Under the pieces are notes generated by a model. The model did not search any database. It worked only from the letters and a program-made list of their open reading frames with translations, and was not told the DNA's origin. Position numbers and translations under genes: made by a program. A stretch of 64,000 bases of DNA, taken from Paraconexibacter algicola. GTDB lineage: Bacteria > Actinomycetota > Thermoleophilia > Solirubrobacterales > Solirubrobacteraceae. The stretch lies in NCBI RefSeq assembly GCF_003044185.1, contig NZ_PYYB01000001.1, forward strand, positions 558,001-622,000, written 5' to 3'. This document shows positions 29,163-37,823 of this stretch, piece after piece (the stretch's first letter is position 1; every line of letters starts with the position of its first letter).

Positions 29163-29203
29163 CCGGGCGGGTGGTTGCAGGGACGTTGCGGGGTGAGCGA
29201 GCC

Positions 29204-30793
29204 CTAGTGCGCCACGGCGCCCTCGGCGCCGATGCCGGTCTCCGCCCGCACGTTCAGCTCGTGGAACGACCGCTCCGCCGCGGAGGACCGCGACAGCACC
29301 GTGCCGAGGTAGCAGCCGAGGAAGCCGAGCGGGATCGACACGATGCCCGGGTTCGCCAGCGTCCAGCCGATCGGGGACCCCTCGGAGTCCGGCCCCGGCC
29401 ACACCTTCGGCGAGACGATCACGAGAAAGATCGAGCTGATCACGCCGACCGCGACCCCGGTGATCGCCCCGGTGGTGTTGAACCGCTTCCACGTGAGCGC
29501 CAGCAGCAGCGCCGGGAAGTTCGCGCTCGCCGCGACCGCGAACGCGAGGCCGACCATGAACGAGACGTTCAGCCCCTGGCCGCCGATGATCGCGACCGCG
29601 ATGGCGATGGCGCCGATCGAGATCGCGGCGATCCGGGCGACGAGCACCTCCTCGTGCTCGGACTCCCGGCCGCGGCGGATGACGCCGGACCAGAGGTCGT
29701 GGGCGACCGCGCCCGAGGCGCTGATGACCAGGCCGGCGACGACCGCGAGGATCGTGGCGAACGCGACCGCCGCGATGACGGCGAGCATCAGGTCCCCGCC
29801 GAGCGTGCCCGGACCGCCGCCGAGCTCCTCGGCCAGCAGCGGTGCGGCGAGATTGCCGCCCGCGCCCGCAGCGGCCTCGCCGCCGGTCCCGAGGATCGCG
29901 CGGGCGCCGAAGCCCAGCGCGGTCGTCATGACGTAGAACGCGCCGATCAGGAAGACGGCCCAGACGACGCTGGAGCGCGCGGCCTTCGCGTTGGGCACGG
30001 TGAAGAACCGCATGAGGATGTGCGGCAGGCCCGCGGTGCCGAGCACGAGGCCCAGGCCGAGCGAGACCGTGTCGATGGGGTTCGTGTAGAACAGCCCGGG
30101 CGCGAGGTACGCGTCGCCGCTGGGCGACTCGTCGCGCGCCTTGTTGAACAGGTCGATCGGGTTGCCACCGATCTTGACCAGCACCATGATCGTCAGCGCG
30201 GTCGCCGCGCCCATGAGCATCACGGCCTTGACGATCTGCACCCAGGTCGTCGCGAGCATGCCGCCGAAGACGACGTAGCAGAGCATGAAGATGCCGGTGA
30301 TCAGCACCGACGTCGTGAAGCTCAGGCCGACGAGCGCCTGGATCAGCACCCCGGCGCCGACCATCTGCGCGATCAGGTAGAACGCCGCGACTGCGAGCGT
30401 GCCGGAGGCCGCCGCGACCCGCGCGGGCTCCTGCTTGAGGCGGAAGCTCAGGACGTCCGCGATCGTGTACTTGCCCGCGTTGCGCATCCGCTCGGCGAGC
30501 AGGAACAGCACCGTCAGGAACGCGACGAGGAAGCCGACGGAGTACAGGAACCCGTCGAAGCCGAACAGGAAGATGAGGCCCGCGATCCCCAGGAACGAGG
30601 CGGCGGACATGTAGTCGCCCGCGATCGCGAAGCCGTTCTGCACGCCGCTGATGCCCCGCCCGGCGGCCCAGAAGTCGGCGGCGGAGCTCGTGCGCCGGGA
30701 CGCCCAGAAGGTGATCCAGAGGGTGATGCCCAGGACGACCGCGAAGATCGAGAGGGCGAGCTCGTTGAGGTCGGCGGCCAGCGGCAGACTCAC
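29204..30793 (-). CDS. actP: Cation/acetate symporter (SSS family)
   Basis: Sodium- or proton-coupled solute symporter of the ActP type, 529 residues with about 13 helices. Family sequence: DFWAAGRGISGVQNGFAIAG, DYMSAASFLGIAG, KYTIADVLSFRL, GTAGLPHILMRFFTVPNAK and ASGAVAHDLW. The GTG overlaps the stop of the DUF485 gene (GTGA), the usual actP partner. Located just upstream of acsA on the same strand. Confidence 0.93.
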   Translation of the reverse strand: MSLPLAADLNELALSIFAVVLGITLWITFWASRRTSSAADFWAAGRGISGVQNGFAIAGDYMSAASFLGIAGLIFLFGFDGFLYSVGFLVAFLTVLFLLAERMRNAGKYTIADVLSFRLKQEPARVAAASGTLAVAAFYLIAQMVGAGVLIQALVGLSFTTSVLITGIFMLCYVVFGGMLATTWVQIVKAVMLMGAATALTIMVLVKIGGNPIDLFNKARDESPSGDAYLAPGLFYTNPIDTVSLGLGLVLGTAGLPHILMRFFTVPNAKAARSSVVWAVFLIGAFYVMTTALGFGARAILGTGGEAAAGAGGNLAAPLLAEELGGGPGTLGGDLMLAVIAAVAFATILAVVAGLVISASGAVAHDLWSGVIRRGRESEHEEVLVARIAAISIGAIAIAVAIIGGQGLNVSFMVGLAFAVAASANFPALLLALTWKRFNTTGAITGVAVGVISSIFLVIVSPKVWPGPDSEGSPIGWTLANPGIVSIPLGFLGCYLGTVLSRSSAAERSFHELNVRAETGIGAEGAVAH

Positions 30794-31185
30794 GCCCGAT
30801 CACCCCCGGAGACCGTCGCCGCGCGGGTGTCGGCCTCGGCGCGGGCGGCGATCGCGTCGCGCAGCGGGTCGAGCTCCCGCTCGGAGTAGCGGACGTACGC
30901 GACCGACAGGCCCCAGACCATGAAGAACTGCGTCAGGGCGACCGCGTAGCCGACCGTGAAGCCCTGGTAGAGCGACTCGCCCATGAAGCCGTCGGCGTAG
31001 CCGGCCAGCAGGATGAACGCGAGGTACCAGGTCAGGAACCCCACGGTGGCGGGGACGACGAAGCGGCGGCGCTTCGCGACGAGCTCACGGAACTCGGGGG
31101 AGGCCTCGATCGCCTCCCAGTCGGGCTCGTGCGGCGGACCGCCGGTGGGGACGTCGACGCGCCCCTCGGTGGTGGTGACGGACAT
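30790..31185 (-). CDS. DUF485 membrane protein, ActP partner
   Basis: A 131-residue protein with two membrane helices (FVVPATVGFLTWYLAFILLAG and YAVALTQFFMVWGLSVAYV-like), preceded by the family pattern SPEFRELVAKRRRFV. DUF485 proteins are almost always encoded before acetate symporters. The ATG was chosen because aggagaggag lies about 8 bases upstream. Divergent from the lytS-like kinase gene. Confidence 0.9.
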   Translation of the reverse strand: MSVTTTEGRVDVPTGGPPHEPDWEAIEASPEFRELVAKRRRFVVPATVGFLTWYLAFILLAGYADGFMGESLYQGFTVGYAVALTQFFMVWGLSVAYVRYSERELDPLRDAIAARAEADTRAATVSGGDRA

Positions 31186-31344
31186 CGGGTGACTGCTCCT
31201 CTCCTCGGAATGGACCCGGAGCCGACCGTCCCCGGGACCCCGCTCGTCTGCCAGCGTCGGGTCCGCCGACCGGCGCGATCGCGCGACGAGCGGTGGCTGG
31301 GGCACGACGAGCGGTCACCGTTCGACGCGCTCCGGGCGCGGGGC

Positions 31345-31350
31345 TAGGCT
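31345..31350 (+). promoter_or_regulatory. -10-like hexamer of the LytS-type kinase gene
   Basis: TAGGCT lies 11 bases before the ATG at 31362 with no ribosome site between, consistent with a leaderless or near-leaderless message. Confidence 0.45.
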
Positions 31351-31361
31351 CGCCCCCGGTC

Positions 31362-32549
31362 ATGGACGTCCTGCTCGGCGTGCTCCTGGGTCTCGCGCTC
31401 GCCGCCTCGATCGCGGCGGGGTCCCGCCTGCTCGCCGCCCCGCGGCGCGTCCTCTCCCCCGAGGCGACCGCCACGCGCGCCGCCCTGCACACCGTCACCT
31501 CGACGCTGCCGCACCTGCGCCGCGGCCTGGACGCCAACAGCGCCACCACGGCCGCCCCGTACCTGCGGGCGCTCGTCGGGTCCCCCGCGCTGGCGCTGAC
31601 CGACGGGCACGTCGTGCTCGCGTTCGAGGGGCCCGGGTCCGAGCACCACTGCGCCGGGGACGCGGCCGCCCCGCTGTTCGTGCCCGCCCACGCCGACCGC
31701 GTGCACGTCGAGCCGCACTGGCACTGCGCCGACCCGGGCTGCCCGCACGGGGTCGCGGTGACCGCGCCGCTGCACGCCGGCCAGCGCCACGCGGGCACGC
31801 TGGTGGCGCTCTACCCGCGCGACCGGCGACTGGTGCCGGAGGACACCCAGGTGGTGCAGGACGCGGCGATGCTCGTCGGCGCGCAGCTCGCGCAGGCCGA
31901 GCTCGATGCGCAGGGCGCCCGCTTGGCGGAGGCGGAGCTGCGGGCCCTGCGCGCGCAGATCAGCCCGCACTTCGTCTACAACGCGCTCGCCGCGATCGCC
32001 GCGCAGATCCACGCCGACCCCGACGAGGCCCGCGAGCTGCTGACCGACTTCGCGGAGTTCACCCGCTACGCGTTCCGTGGCCGCCGGCCGTACGTGACGC
32101 TCGCCGACGAGCTCCGCTACGTCGAGAAGTACCTGCGGCTCGAGCAGGCCCGCTTCGGGGAGCGGCTGACGATCCGCATCGAGGTCGCCCCGGAGGTGCT
32201 GCCCGCCGTCGTGCCGGTGCTGAGCGTGCAGCCGCTGGTGGAGAACGCGGTCCGCCACGGCGTCGAGGCGCACGGGGGCCGCGGGCACCTGGAGATCCTC
32301 GGCCGCGACCTCGGCCCGGACGTCGAGCTGCGCGTCCACGACGACGGTCCCGGGATGTCGGCCGACCGGGCGCGCGAGGTGCTCGTCGGCGGTCGGGAGG
32401 ACGGCGGCATCGGCGTGTCGAACGTCGACGGGCGGATGCGGGCCGCGTTCGGGGAGGACTACGGGCTGCGGATCGACACCGCGCCCGGGGAGGGCACCGG
32501 CGTCGTCATGACCGTGCCGAAGTTCCGAGCGGGGGTGCGGGCGTCGTGA
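31362..32549 (+). CDS. LytS-type sensor histidine kinase
   Basis: A 395-residue kinase with one N-terminal helix (residues 2-22), a GAF-like sensor region and a His_kinase (LytS-type) domain. The phospho-accepting His203 lies in LRAQISPHFVYNALAAI. The N box is QPLVENAVRHGVEAHGG and the G box GGIGVSNVDGRM. The sensor contains an unusual His/Cys cluster, VHVEPHWHCADPGCPHG (114-130), which might bind a metal or haem. The gene overlaps its LytTR response regulator by four bases and heads a four-gene unit with a symporter, like the BtsSR/YpdAB logic of sensing carboxylates. Confidence 0.93.
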   Translation: MDVLLGVLLGLALAASIAAGSRLLAAPRRVLSPEATATRAALHTVTSTLPHLRRGLDANSATTAAPYLRALVGSPALALTDGHVVLAFEGPGSEHHCAGDAAAPLFVPAHADRVHVEPHWHCADPGCPHGVAVTAPLHAGQRHAGTLVALYPRDRRLVPEDTQVVQDAAMLVGAQLAQAELDAQGARLAEAELRALRAQISPHFVYNALAAIAAQIHADPDEARELLTDFAEFTRYAFRGRRPYVTLADELRYVEKYLRLEQARFGERLTIRIEVAPEVLPAVVPVLSVQPLVENAVRHGVEAHGGRGHLEILGRDLGPDVELRVHDDGPGMSADRAREVLVGGREDGGIGVSNVDGRMRAAFGEDYGLRIDTAPGEGTGVVMTVPKFRAGVRAS

Positions 32550-33325
32550 CCGCCGCGCCGCTGACCGTGCTCGCCGTCGACGACGAGCGCCCGGCGCTGG
32601 AGGACCTCGCGCGGATGCTGCGCGCCTCCGACCGGGTCGGGGAGGTCGTCACCGCCGCGGGTGCCAAGGACGCGCTGCTGGAGCTCGCGCAGCGCCGCTT
32701 CGACGCCGTCTTCCTCGACGTGCGGATGCCGGGCCTGGACGGTGTCGAGCTCGCCCGCGTCGCCGGTCGCTTCGCGCACCCGCCGGCGCTGGTGTTCGTC
32801 ACCGCGTACGAGTCCGCGGCGGTCGACGCGTTCGCGCTGCACGCCCTCGACTACCTGATGAAGCCGGCGAGCCGGGCGCGGATCGACGAGGCGCTCGCGC
32901 GTGTCCAGGCGCACGTGGCCGAGGCGTCCGCGCCTCCTGCGGGCGGGGAGCGCCCCGGCGACCCCGACGAGGTGCCGTGGGACGACGGCGGCGACGTCGT
33001 CCCGGTCGACAACGTCCGCGGTGGCGGCACGCGGCTGCTGCAGCGCAGCTCGATCCTCTACCTGCAGGCGCACGGCGACTACGTGCGGATCGTCAGCGAC
33101 GACGGCCGCTTCCTGCTGCGCGCGCGGCTGCACGACATCGAGCGGCGCTGGACGCCGCACGGCTTCGCGCGCGTCCACCGGGCCTACCTCGTCAACCTCC
33201 GCCGTGCGGTCGAGCTGCAGCCGCAGCTGAACGGGACCGCGGTGCTGCGCCTGGCGGACGGCAGCGAGGTGCCGATCTCCCGCCGCCAGGTCGGGGACCT
33301 GCGGCGGCGGCTCCAGGTGCGATGA
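32546..33325 (+). CDS. LytTR-family response regulator
   Basis: A 259-residue regulator: a receiver domain with phospho-acceptor Asp58 in AVFLDVRMPG and conserved FVTAYESAAVDAFALHALDYLMKP, an acidic linker, then a LytTR DNA-binding domain (ILYLQAHGDYVRIVSDD ... FARVHRAYLVNL). The GTG overlaps the kinase stop (GTGA). It probably controls the symporter downstream, and perhaps the actP operon opposite. Confidence 0.94.
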   Translation: MTAAPLTVLAVDDERPALEDLARMLRASDRVGEVVTAAGAKDALLELAQRRFDAVFLDVRMPGLDGVELARVAGRFAHPPALVFVTAYESAAVDAFALHALDYLMKPASRARIDEALARVQAHVAEASAPPAGGERPGDPDEVPWDDGGDVVPVDNVRGGGTRLLQRSSILYLQAHGDYVRIVSDDGRFLLRARLHDIERRWTPHGFARVHRAYLVNLRRAVELQPQLNGTAVLRLADGSEVPISRRQVGDLRRRLQVR

Positions 33326-33660
33326 GCACGCCGGACCGCCGTCCCGTCCGGTCCCCGCGCGACGAGCTCGTCGACCAGACCCCGGTCGGCGGCATCTACC
33401 TGCGGCGGCTCGTGCGCGCGCAGCTGACGCTGTCGCTCGTGTCGCTCGTCGCCTTCGGCGGGCTGCTCGGCGCGCTGCCGATCGCCCTGTACGTCGTGCC
33501 GTCGCTCAGCTCCGCGGCCGTGCTCGGCGTGCCCTGGGCGATCGTCCTCCTCGGACCCCCGGTGTTCCTCGTGCTGCTCGGCGTCGGCTGGCTGTACGCA
33601 CGGCGCGCGGACGCGCTGGACGAGGCGTTCCGCGACCTCGTCCACGACGACCGTCCCTGA
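33322..33660 (+). CDS. Two-TM protein preceding the symporter (DUF485-like role)
   Basis: A 112-residue protein. After a polar N-terminus with TPVGGIYLRRLVRAQL it has two membrane helices (about residues 37-58 and 68-92), then a short acidic tail. Its position directly before an SSS symporter mirrors DUF485, but the sequence is not clearly that family. It overlaps the regulator gene by four bases (ATGA) and ends two bases before the symporter ATG. Confidence 0.75.
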   Translation: MSTPDRRPVRSPRDELVDQTPVGGIYLRRLVRAQLTLSLVSLVAFGGLLGALPIALYVVPSLSSAAVLGVPWAIVLLGPPVFLVLLGVGWLYARRADALDEAFRDLVHDDRP

Positions 33661-33662
33661 CG

Positions 33663-35399
33663 ATGCTGTCGATCCTCGCGGTGTCGGTGGTGACGCTCGG
33701 GGCGGTCGGCCTGGGCGCGTGGGGCGTGCGGTTCGCGCGCACCACGAGCGACTTCTTTGTCGCGTCGCGCGCGATCAGCCCGTGGTGGAACGCGGCGGCG
33801 ATCAGCGGCGAGTACCTGTCGGCCGCGTCGTTCCTGGGCATCGCCGGACTGCAGATGAAGCTCGGTGCCAGCGCCCTGTGGCTGCCGGTCGGGTTCACCG
33901 CCGGGTACGTCGCCCTGCTGCTGTTCGTGGCGGCCCCGCTGCGCCGTTACGGCTCGTACACGATCCCGGACTTCGCGGAGGCGCGGCTCGACGCGCCGCG
34001 GATGCGGCTGCTCGCCGCCGGGGTCGTGCTGGTGATCGGCGGCTTCTATCTCGTGCCGCAGCTGAAGGGCGCCGGGATCGCGCTCGGGGTCGTGACCGGG
34101 GCCCCGTACTGGGTCGGGGTCGTGGGCGCGGGGGTCGTCGTGGCGCTCGTCGTCGCGCTGGGCGGGATGCGCGGGATCACCTACGTGCAGGCGTACCAGT
34201 ACTGGGTGAAGACGTTCGCGATCCTCGTGCCCGCGTGCCTGCTGCTGATCCACCTCGGCGGTCTGCCGCAGCGCAGCGCGCTGTTCGGGCAGGAGCTGCC
34301 GCGCGCCCCGGCCGCCGGGCTCGTGGTGTCCCTCGACGCGCCGACCGACGTCACGTTCCCCGCCGCCGCGACCTACACGATCGACGGGGTGCGCGCGTCC
34401 GCCGCGGCGGGCGAGGAGCGCACGCTGGCCGCCGGGGCGCTGCGGCTGCCCGCCGGGACGGTCGTGCCGGTCGCCGAGGGGATCGAAGCGCAGCGCGGCG
34501 AGGACTGGATCCGCCCGATCAGCGACGAGGGCCGGGCGTCCCCGCTGTTCGTCGGCTCGCTGCTGCTGGCCACGTTCCTCGGGACCATGGGCCTGCCGCA
34601 CATCCTCGTCCGCTTCTACACGAACCCGGACGGGCCGGCCGCGCGCCGCACGACCGTCCGGGTGCTCGGGCTGCTCGGGCTGTTCTACGTCTTCCCGGTC
34701 GTCTACGGGCTCCTCGGGCGCGTCCTGACGCCGCAGCTGTACGTGACCGGCGCCACCGACGAGGTCGTGCTGCGCCTGCCCGAGGCCGCGATGCCCGGGC
34801 TGGGCGGCGAGATCCTCGCCGCGCTCGTCGCGGCCGGCGCGTTCGCCGCGTTCCTGTCGACCGCGTCGGGGCTGCTCGTGTCGATCGCCGGGACGATCAG
34901 CCACGACCTGCGCCGCGCGCGCGGCGGGCGCGGCGGGCGCGGCGCGCGCGGCGGGCGCGGCGCCGACGTGCGCACCCGCCGGTTCCGCGGCGCGGCGCTC
35001 GGCGGCATGCTCGTGCCGGTCGTGCTTGCGCTCGTCGCCCGCGGCGTCGACATCTCGCTGCTCGTCGGCTGGGCCTTCGCGCTCGCGGCGAGCACGTTCT
35101 GCCCGCTGTTCCTGCTCGGGATCTGGTGGACGGGGCTGACGTCGACCGGGGCGGCCGCCGGCATGCTCGCCGGGGCGGCGACCGCGACGGCCGCGATCGT
35201 CGTCGGGGTGCTCAGCGGCGGCGAGGCCGTCACCGCCGGGGACGCCGTGCTCGCGCAGCCCGCGGTGCTCAGCGTGCCCGTGGCGTTCGCGACGATGGTG
35301 CTCGTGTCGCTGCGCACCCCGGCGCGCCTGCCGCGCGACGTGGAGGGCCAGTTGCGCGCGCTGCACGCCCCCGAGGGGCTCGGACTGCCCGCCCGCTAG
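33663..35399 (+). CDS. SSS-family symporter, ActP-like
   Basis: A 578-residue symporter related to ActP: TTSDFFVASRAISPWWNAAA, GEYLSAASFLGIAG, SYTIPDFAEARL, GTMGLPHILVRFYTNPDGPAARRT. Compared with ActP it has an inserted polar segment of about 80 residues (near 220-300) predicted on the outer face, and a Gly/Arg repeat in a cytoplasmic loop. The substrate is presumably a short carboxylate such as acetate or pyruvate, by family and by the LytS/LytTR context. Confidence 0.88.
   Translation: MLSILAVSVVTLGAVGLGAWGVRFARTTSDFFVASRAISPWWNAAAISGEYLSAASFLGIAGLQMKLGASALWLPVGFTAGYVALLLFVAAPLRRYGSYTIPDFAEARLDAPRMRLLAAGVVLVIGGFYLVPQLKGAGIALGVVTGAPYWVGVVGAGVVVALVVALGGMRGITYVQAYQYWVKTFAILVPACLLLIHLGGLPQRSALFGQELPRAPAAGLVVSLDAPTDVTFPAAATYTIDGVRASAAAGEERTLAAGALRLPAGTVVPVAEGIEAQRGEDWIRPISDEGRASPLFVGSLLLATFLGTMGLPHILVRFYTNPDGPAARRTTVRVLGLLGLFYVFPVVYGLLGRVLTPQLYVTGATDEVVLRLPEAAMPGLGGEILAALVAAGAFAAFLSTASGLLVSIAGTISHDLRRARGGRGGRGARGGRGADVRTRRFRGAALGGMLVPVVLALVARGVDISLLVGWAFALAASTFCPLFLLGIWWTGLTSTGAAAGMLAGAATATAAIVVGVLSGGEAVTAGDAVLAQPAVLSVPVAFATMVLVSLRTPARLPRDVEGQLRALHAPEGLGLPAR
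34923..34958 (+). repeat. Four 9-bp tandem repeats in the symporter gene
   Basis: ggcgggcgc occurs twice, then ggcgcgcgc, then ggcgggcgc again, coding for GGR-GGR-GAR-GGR. The repeat sits in a loop just after the SHDL sequence, predicted cytoplasmic. Units of 9 bases keep frame, so copy number can vary without breaking the protein. Confidence 0.85.
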
Positions 35400-35806
35400 T
35401 CGCGGTCGCGCCCGCGGCGCCCGGCGGCGATCGCCAGGCCGGTGAAGCCGACGCTCGTGGCCACGAACGACGCGGCCGCGCCCGCCACGTAGGCGGGGTG
35501 CTCGTCGACGTCGGGGCGGAACGCCAGCGGCAGGAACGCCATCGCGTTCGTCCACGCCCCCACCTGCAGGGCGCGTGCCGCGTAGCGCGGCGGCTCGGGG
35601 ACGGCGAGGCCGCAGACGACCGTGGCGGTGCCGAGCATCGCCAGGTCGAGATGCCACTGGCGCACCCGGGCGGTGTTGCGGATGCCCAGGCGCCGCGCGA
35701 GCTCGGGCTGCTGGCGGGCCAGCGTGTACACCCAGCCGCTCAGCGCCCCGGCTGCGAGCTCGGCCATGCCGGACCGCACGAGGGTGTCGCCGGTCGGGCG
35801 GCCCAT
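35396..35806 (-). CDS. Hypothetical membrane protein, four helices
   Basis: A 136-residue hydrophobic protein with about three or four helices (near residues 13-28, 50-68, 78-95 and 105-127) and a charged end GRRGRDRD. Family not recognised. Its ATG overlaps the upstream gene's stop by one base, and its stop overlaps the symporter stop on the other strand. Confidence 0.7.
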   Translation of the reverse strand: MGRPTGDTLVRSGMAELAAGALSGWVYTLARQQPELARRLGIRNTARVRQWHLDLAMLGTATVVCGLAVPEPPRYAARALQVGAWTNAMAFLPLAFRPDVDEHPAYVAGAAASFVATSVGFTGLAIAAGRRGRDRD

Positions 35807-36780
35807 CAGCGGCGCTTGCGCTTCTTCTTGTTCGAGGAGACGTGCGGCTTGCTCGGCGTGGGGGTGTCGTCGGCCGACGGGGGCGGCGGGGTCGCCTTGC
35901 GCCGCTCCGGCTCAGGCTCGGACGCGGCGGCGCCGCCCGCCTTCGCGCGCTCGCGCGCCTCGCGCAGCTCCTGCTGGGTCGGCCACGGCTCGGCGCGGCC
36001 GGACTGCCATGCCGGCGGCACGCCACCGGCGGTCCAGAGCTGCATGAACAGGAAGCCGAGCGCGACGAGCCAGAACGCCTGCACGACCGGCAGCTGGCCG
36101 CCGATCGGGATGACGAAGAGGACGCCGACGATGATCCCCAGCGTGCCCATGAAGCGCGTGAGCAGCCCGGCGCGCATCGCGTTCAGCGCGACGAGCACGA
36201 ACGCGAAGCCGATCGCCAGGACGCCGACCTGCCGCAGGATCTGGGAGACGATCAGCAGGTCGGAGGCCTGCAGGACGTCATGGGCGGTCCGGGTCGAGAA
36301 GTCCCCGGAGCTGACGAAGTCGCGGGCGCGGACGGCGACGACGACCTGGAGCATCAGGCCGCTGATCGCGACGAGCGCGGGACCGGCGATCACCGCGTAG
36401 ATCACCGAGCGCGGGAACTCCTTGCGCCGCGCGCTCGTGGCGCGCGCCAGGTAGGACAGCGGGACGGCGGTGAGCAGGGCGCCGAGCGCGAGCACGCCGC
36501 TGAGCAGCAGCAGCGTGACCATCTTGTCGTCGTAGAACTGGATCTGCGCGGTGCGCAGGCCTTCCCGCCCGATGTCCTGCCCGGCGGCGTCCCGGAGCGC
36601 GTCGAGCAGCAGGACGCTCGGGAGGTCCTGGTAGACGAGCCCGGCGGCGATGCCGCCGCCGAGCGTCAGGACCCCGGCGAGGATGCTGGCGATGCCGGCG
36701 CGGGTGCGCCACTCGCTCTCGCGAGCCAGGATCTCCTCGACCGGGACGTCCGTCTCGGCAGGGCTCTTCACTCGCGCCAC
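35806..36780 (-). CDS. Hypothetical multi-TM protein with basic disordered tail
   Basis: A 324-residue protein. A short polar N-terminus is followed by about six membrane helices up to roughly residue 245. The last 75 residues are polar: AEPWPTQQELREARERAKA, a Pro/Thr stretch and a very basic end NKKKRKRR. No family recognised; similar architectures are common, unannotated, in actinobacteria. The tail could bind nucleic acid or acidic lipid head-groups, but that is speculation. Confidence 0.72.
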   Translation of the reverse strand: MARVKSPAETDVPVEEILARESEWRTRAGIASILAGVLTLGGGIAAGLVYQDLPSVLLLDALRDAAGQDIGREGLRTAQIQFYDDKMVTLLLLSGVLALGALLTAVPLSYLARATSARRKEFPRSVIYAVIAGPALVAISGLMLQVVVAVRARDFVSSGDFSTRTAHDVLQASDLLIVSQILRQVGVLAIGFAFVLVALNAMRAGLLTRFMGTLGIIVGVLFVIPIGGQLPVVQAFWLVALGFLFMQLWTAGGVPPAWQSGRAEPWPTQQELREARERAKAGGAAASEPEPERRKATPPPPSADDTPTPSKPHVSSNKKKRKRR

Positions 36781-36802
36781 GGCGAGTGATTGTACGGCCA
36801 GC

Positions 36803-37765
36803 TCAGCCGTTCTGCGTGCCCGGCAGCCCGCCGGCGCCGGAGAGGCCCTGCTTGAGCAGGTTGCCCAGCAGCTGGGCCGCGTCGTAGGTGTCGCCGGCCG
36901 CCGGCGCGGTCAGGTCGAGCTTCGTCCCGAAATCCGACAGGACGTACTCCTGCTCGACGGTGCCGCCGGGCACGCCGTTCTGGGCGGGGAGCTTCACGGT
37001 GCTCGTGATCTTCCGCGCGACGCCGTCCTCGCCGACGTACAGGTCCGCGGGGATCTGCGTGTCGAGCCCGAGGGCCTCCGAGCCGCCCGCGAGCTTCTCG
37101 AGGTCGCCGAGCAGCTTGTTGATGCGGTCCTTCTGCTCGGCCGGGAGGGCGTCGATCGCCTGCTGGGGCGAGTAGGTGCCGCGGAAGTGGGTGGTCGGCT
37201 GTCCGTCGACCTGGACCTCGCCGACCTTCTTCAGCGTCCCGATCGACTCCAGGAGCTTCAGCTGGCTGGCCGGGTCGACCGAGTAGAGCTTGTCGAGGCC
37301 GGTCGTGTCGACCCCGGCGGACTTCGCGAGCGCGCCGATGTCGAGCTTCAGCCACTCGGCCCCGCCCGGGAGGGCCGGGATGCCGGCGCCCTGGGGGAGC
37401 TTCACGTTGACGACACCGCCGTCGTAGAGCACCTCGACGGTCCCGGAGAGCGGCGCACCGAGGCTCTGCGCCAGCGGCGCGAGGTCGATCGTCATCCGGC
37501 CGGCGGGACGGTCCAGCGCGGTGACGCCGGACGCCTTCAGCGCGATCGGCTTGGGCAGCCCGGCGCCGCTGATGCGGACGCTCAGTGCGAGCTTCGCGCT
37601 GCTCTTCTGCGCCGTGCGCTGCGCGGCCTGCGCGACGCTGACGACGCCGCCGTTGGTGCCGCCCCCGCCGCCGTCGCCACCGTCGTCGTCGCCGCAGCCG
37701 GCGGCGAGGAGGGCCCCGGGGGCGAGCAGGGACGCGGTGGCCAGTGCGGCGACGAGACGCTTCAT
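36803..37765 (-). CDS. Exported lipoprotein, LolA/LppX-like fold suspected
   Basis: A 320-residue protein with a clear lipoprotein signal: MKRLVAALATASLLAPGALL then lipobox LAAGC (Cys24) and an Asp/Gly linker. The mature part has alternating beta strands (MTIDLAPLAQSLGAP, GTVEVLYDGGVVNVKLPQ, PTTHFRGTYSPQQAIDAL), a pattern like lipid-binding LppX/LprG-type lipoproteins. The family call is by pattern only. ATG is 7 bases after TAGCCT on the minus strand. Confidence 0.75.
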   Translation of the reverse strand: MKRLVAALATASLLAPGALLAAGCGDDDGGDGGGGGTNGGVVSVAQAAQRTAQKSSAKLALSVRISGAGLPKPIALKASGVTALDRPAGRMTIDLAPLAQSLGAPLSGTVEVLYDGGVVNVKLPQGAGIPALPGGAEWLKLDIGALAKSAGVDTTGLDKLYSVDPASQLKLLESIGTLKKVGEVQVDGQPTTHFRGTYSPQQAIDALPAEQKDRINKLLGDLEKLAGGSEALGLDTQIPADLYVGEDGVARKITSTVKLPAQNGVPGGTVEQEYVLSDFGTKLDLTAPAAGDTYDAAQLLGNLLKQGLSGAGGLPGTQNG

Positions 37766-37772
37766 GGGGCCG

Positions 37773-37778
37773 AGGCTA
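37773..37778 (-). promoter_or_regulatory. -10-like hexamer of the lipoprotein gene
   Basis: TAGCCT on the minus strand, 7 bases before the ATG. It is back to back with the hexamer for the gene at 37824 on the other strand. Confidence 0.45.
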
Positions 37779-37811
37779 CCCGTCGGGAGCGCGAATCATG
37801 CCGCTCGCCGG

Positions 37812-37817
37812 TACGGT
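37812..37817 (+). promoter_or_regulatory. -10-like hexamer of the saccharopine-dehydrogenase-like gene
   Basis: TACGGT lies 6 bases before the ATG at 37824. This spacing places the expected transcription start on the A of ATG. Confidence 0.5.
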
Positions 37818-37823
37818 CACGCG

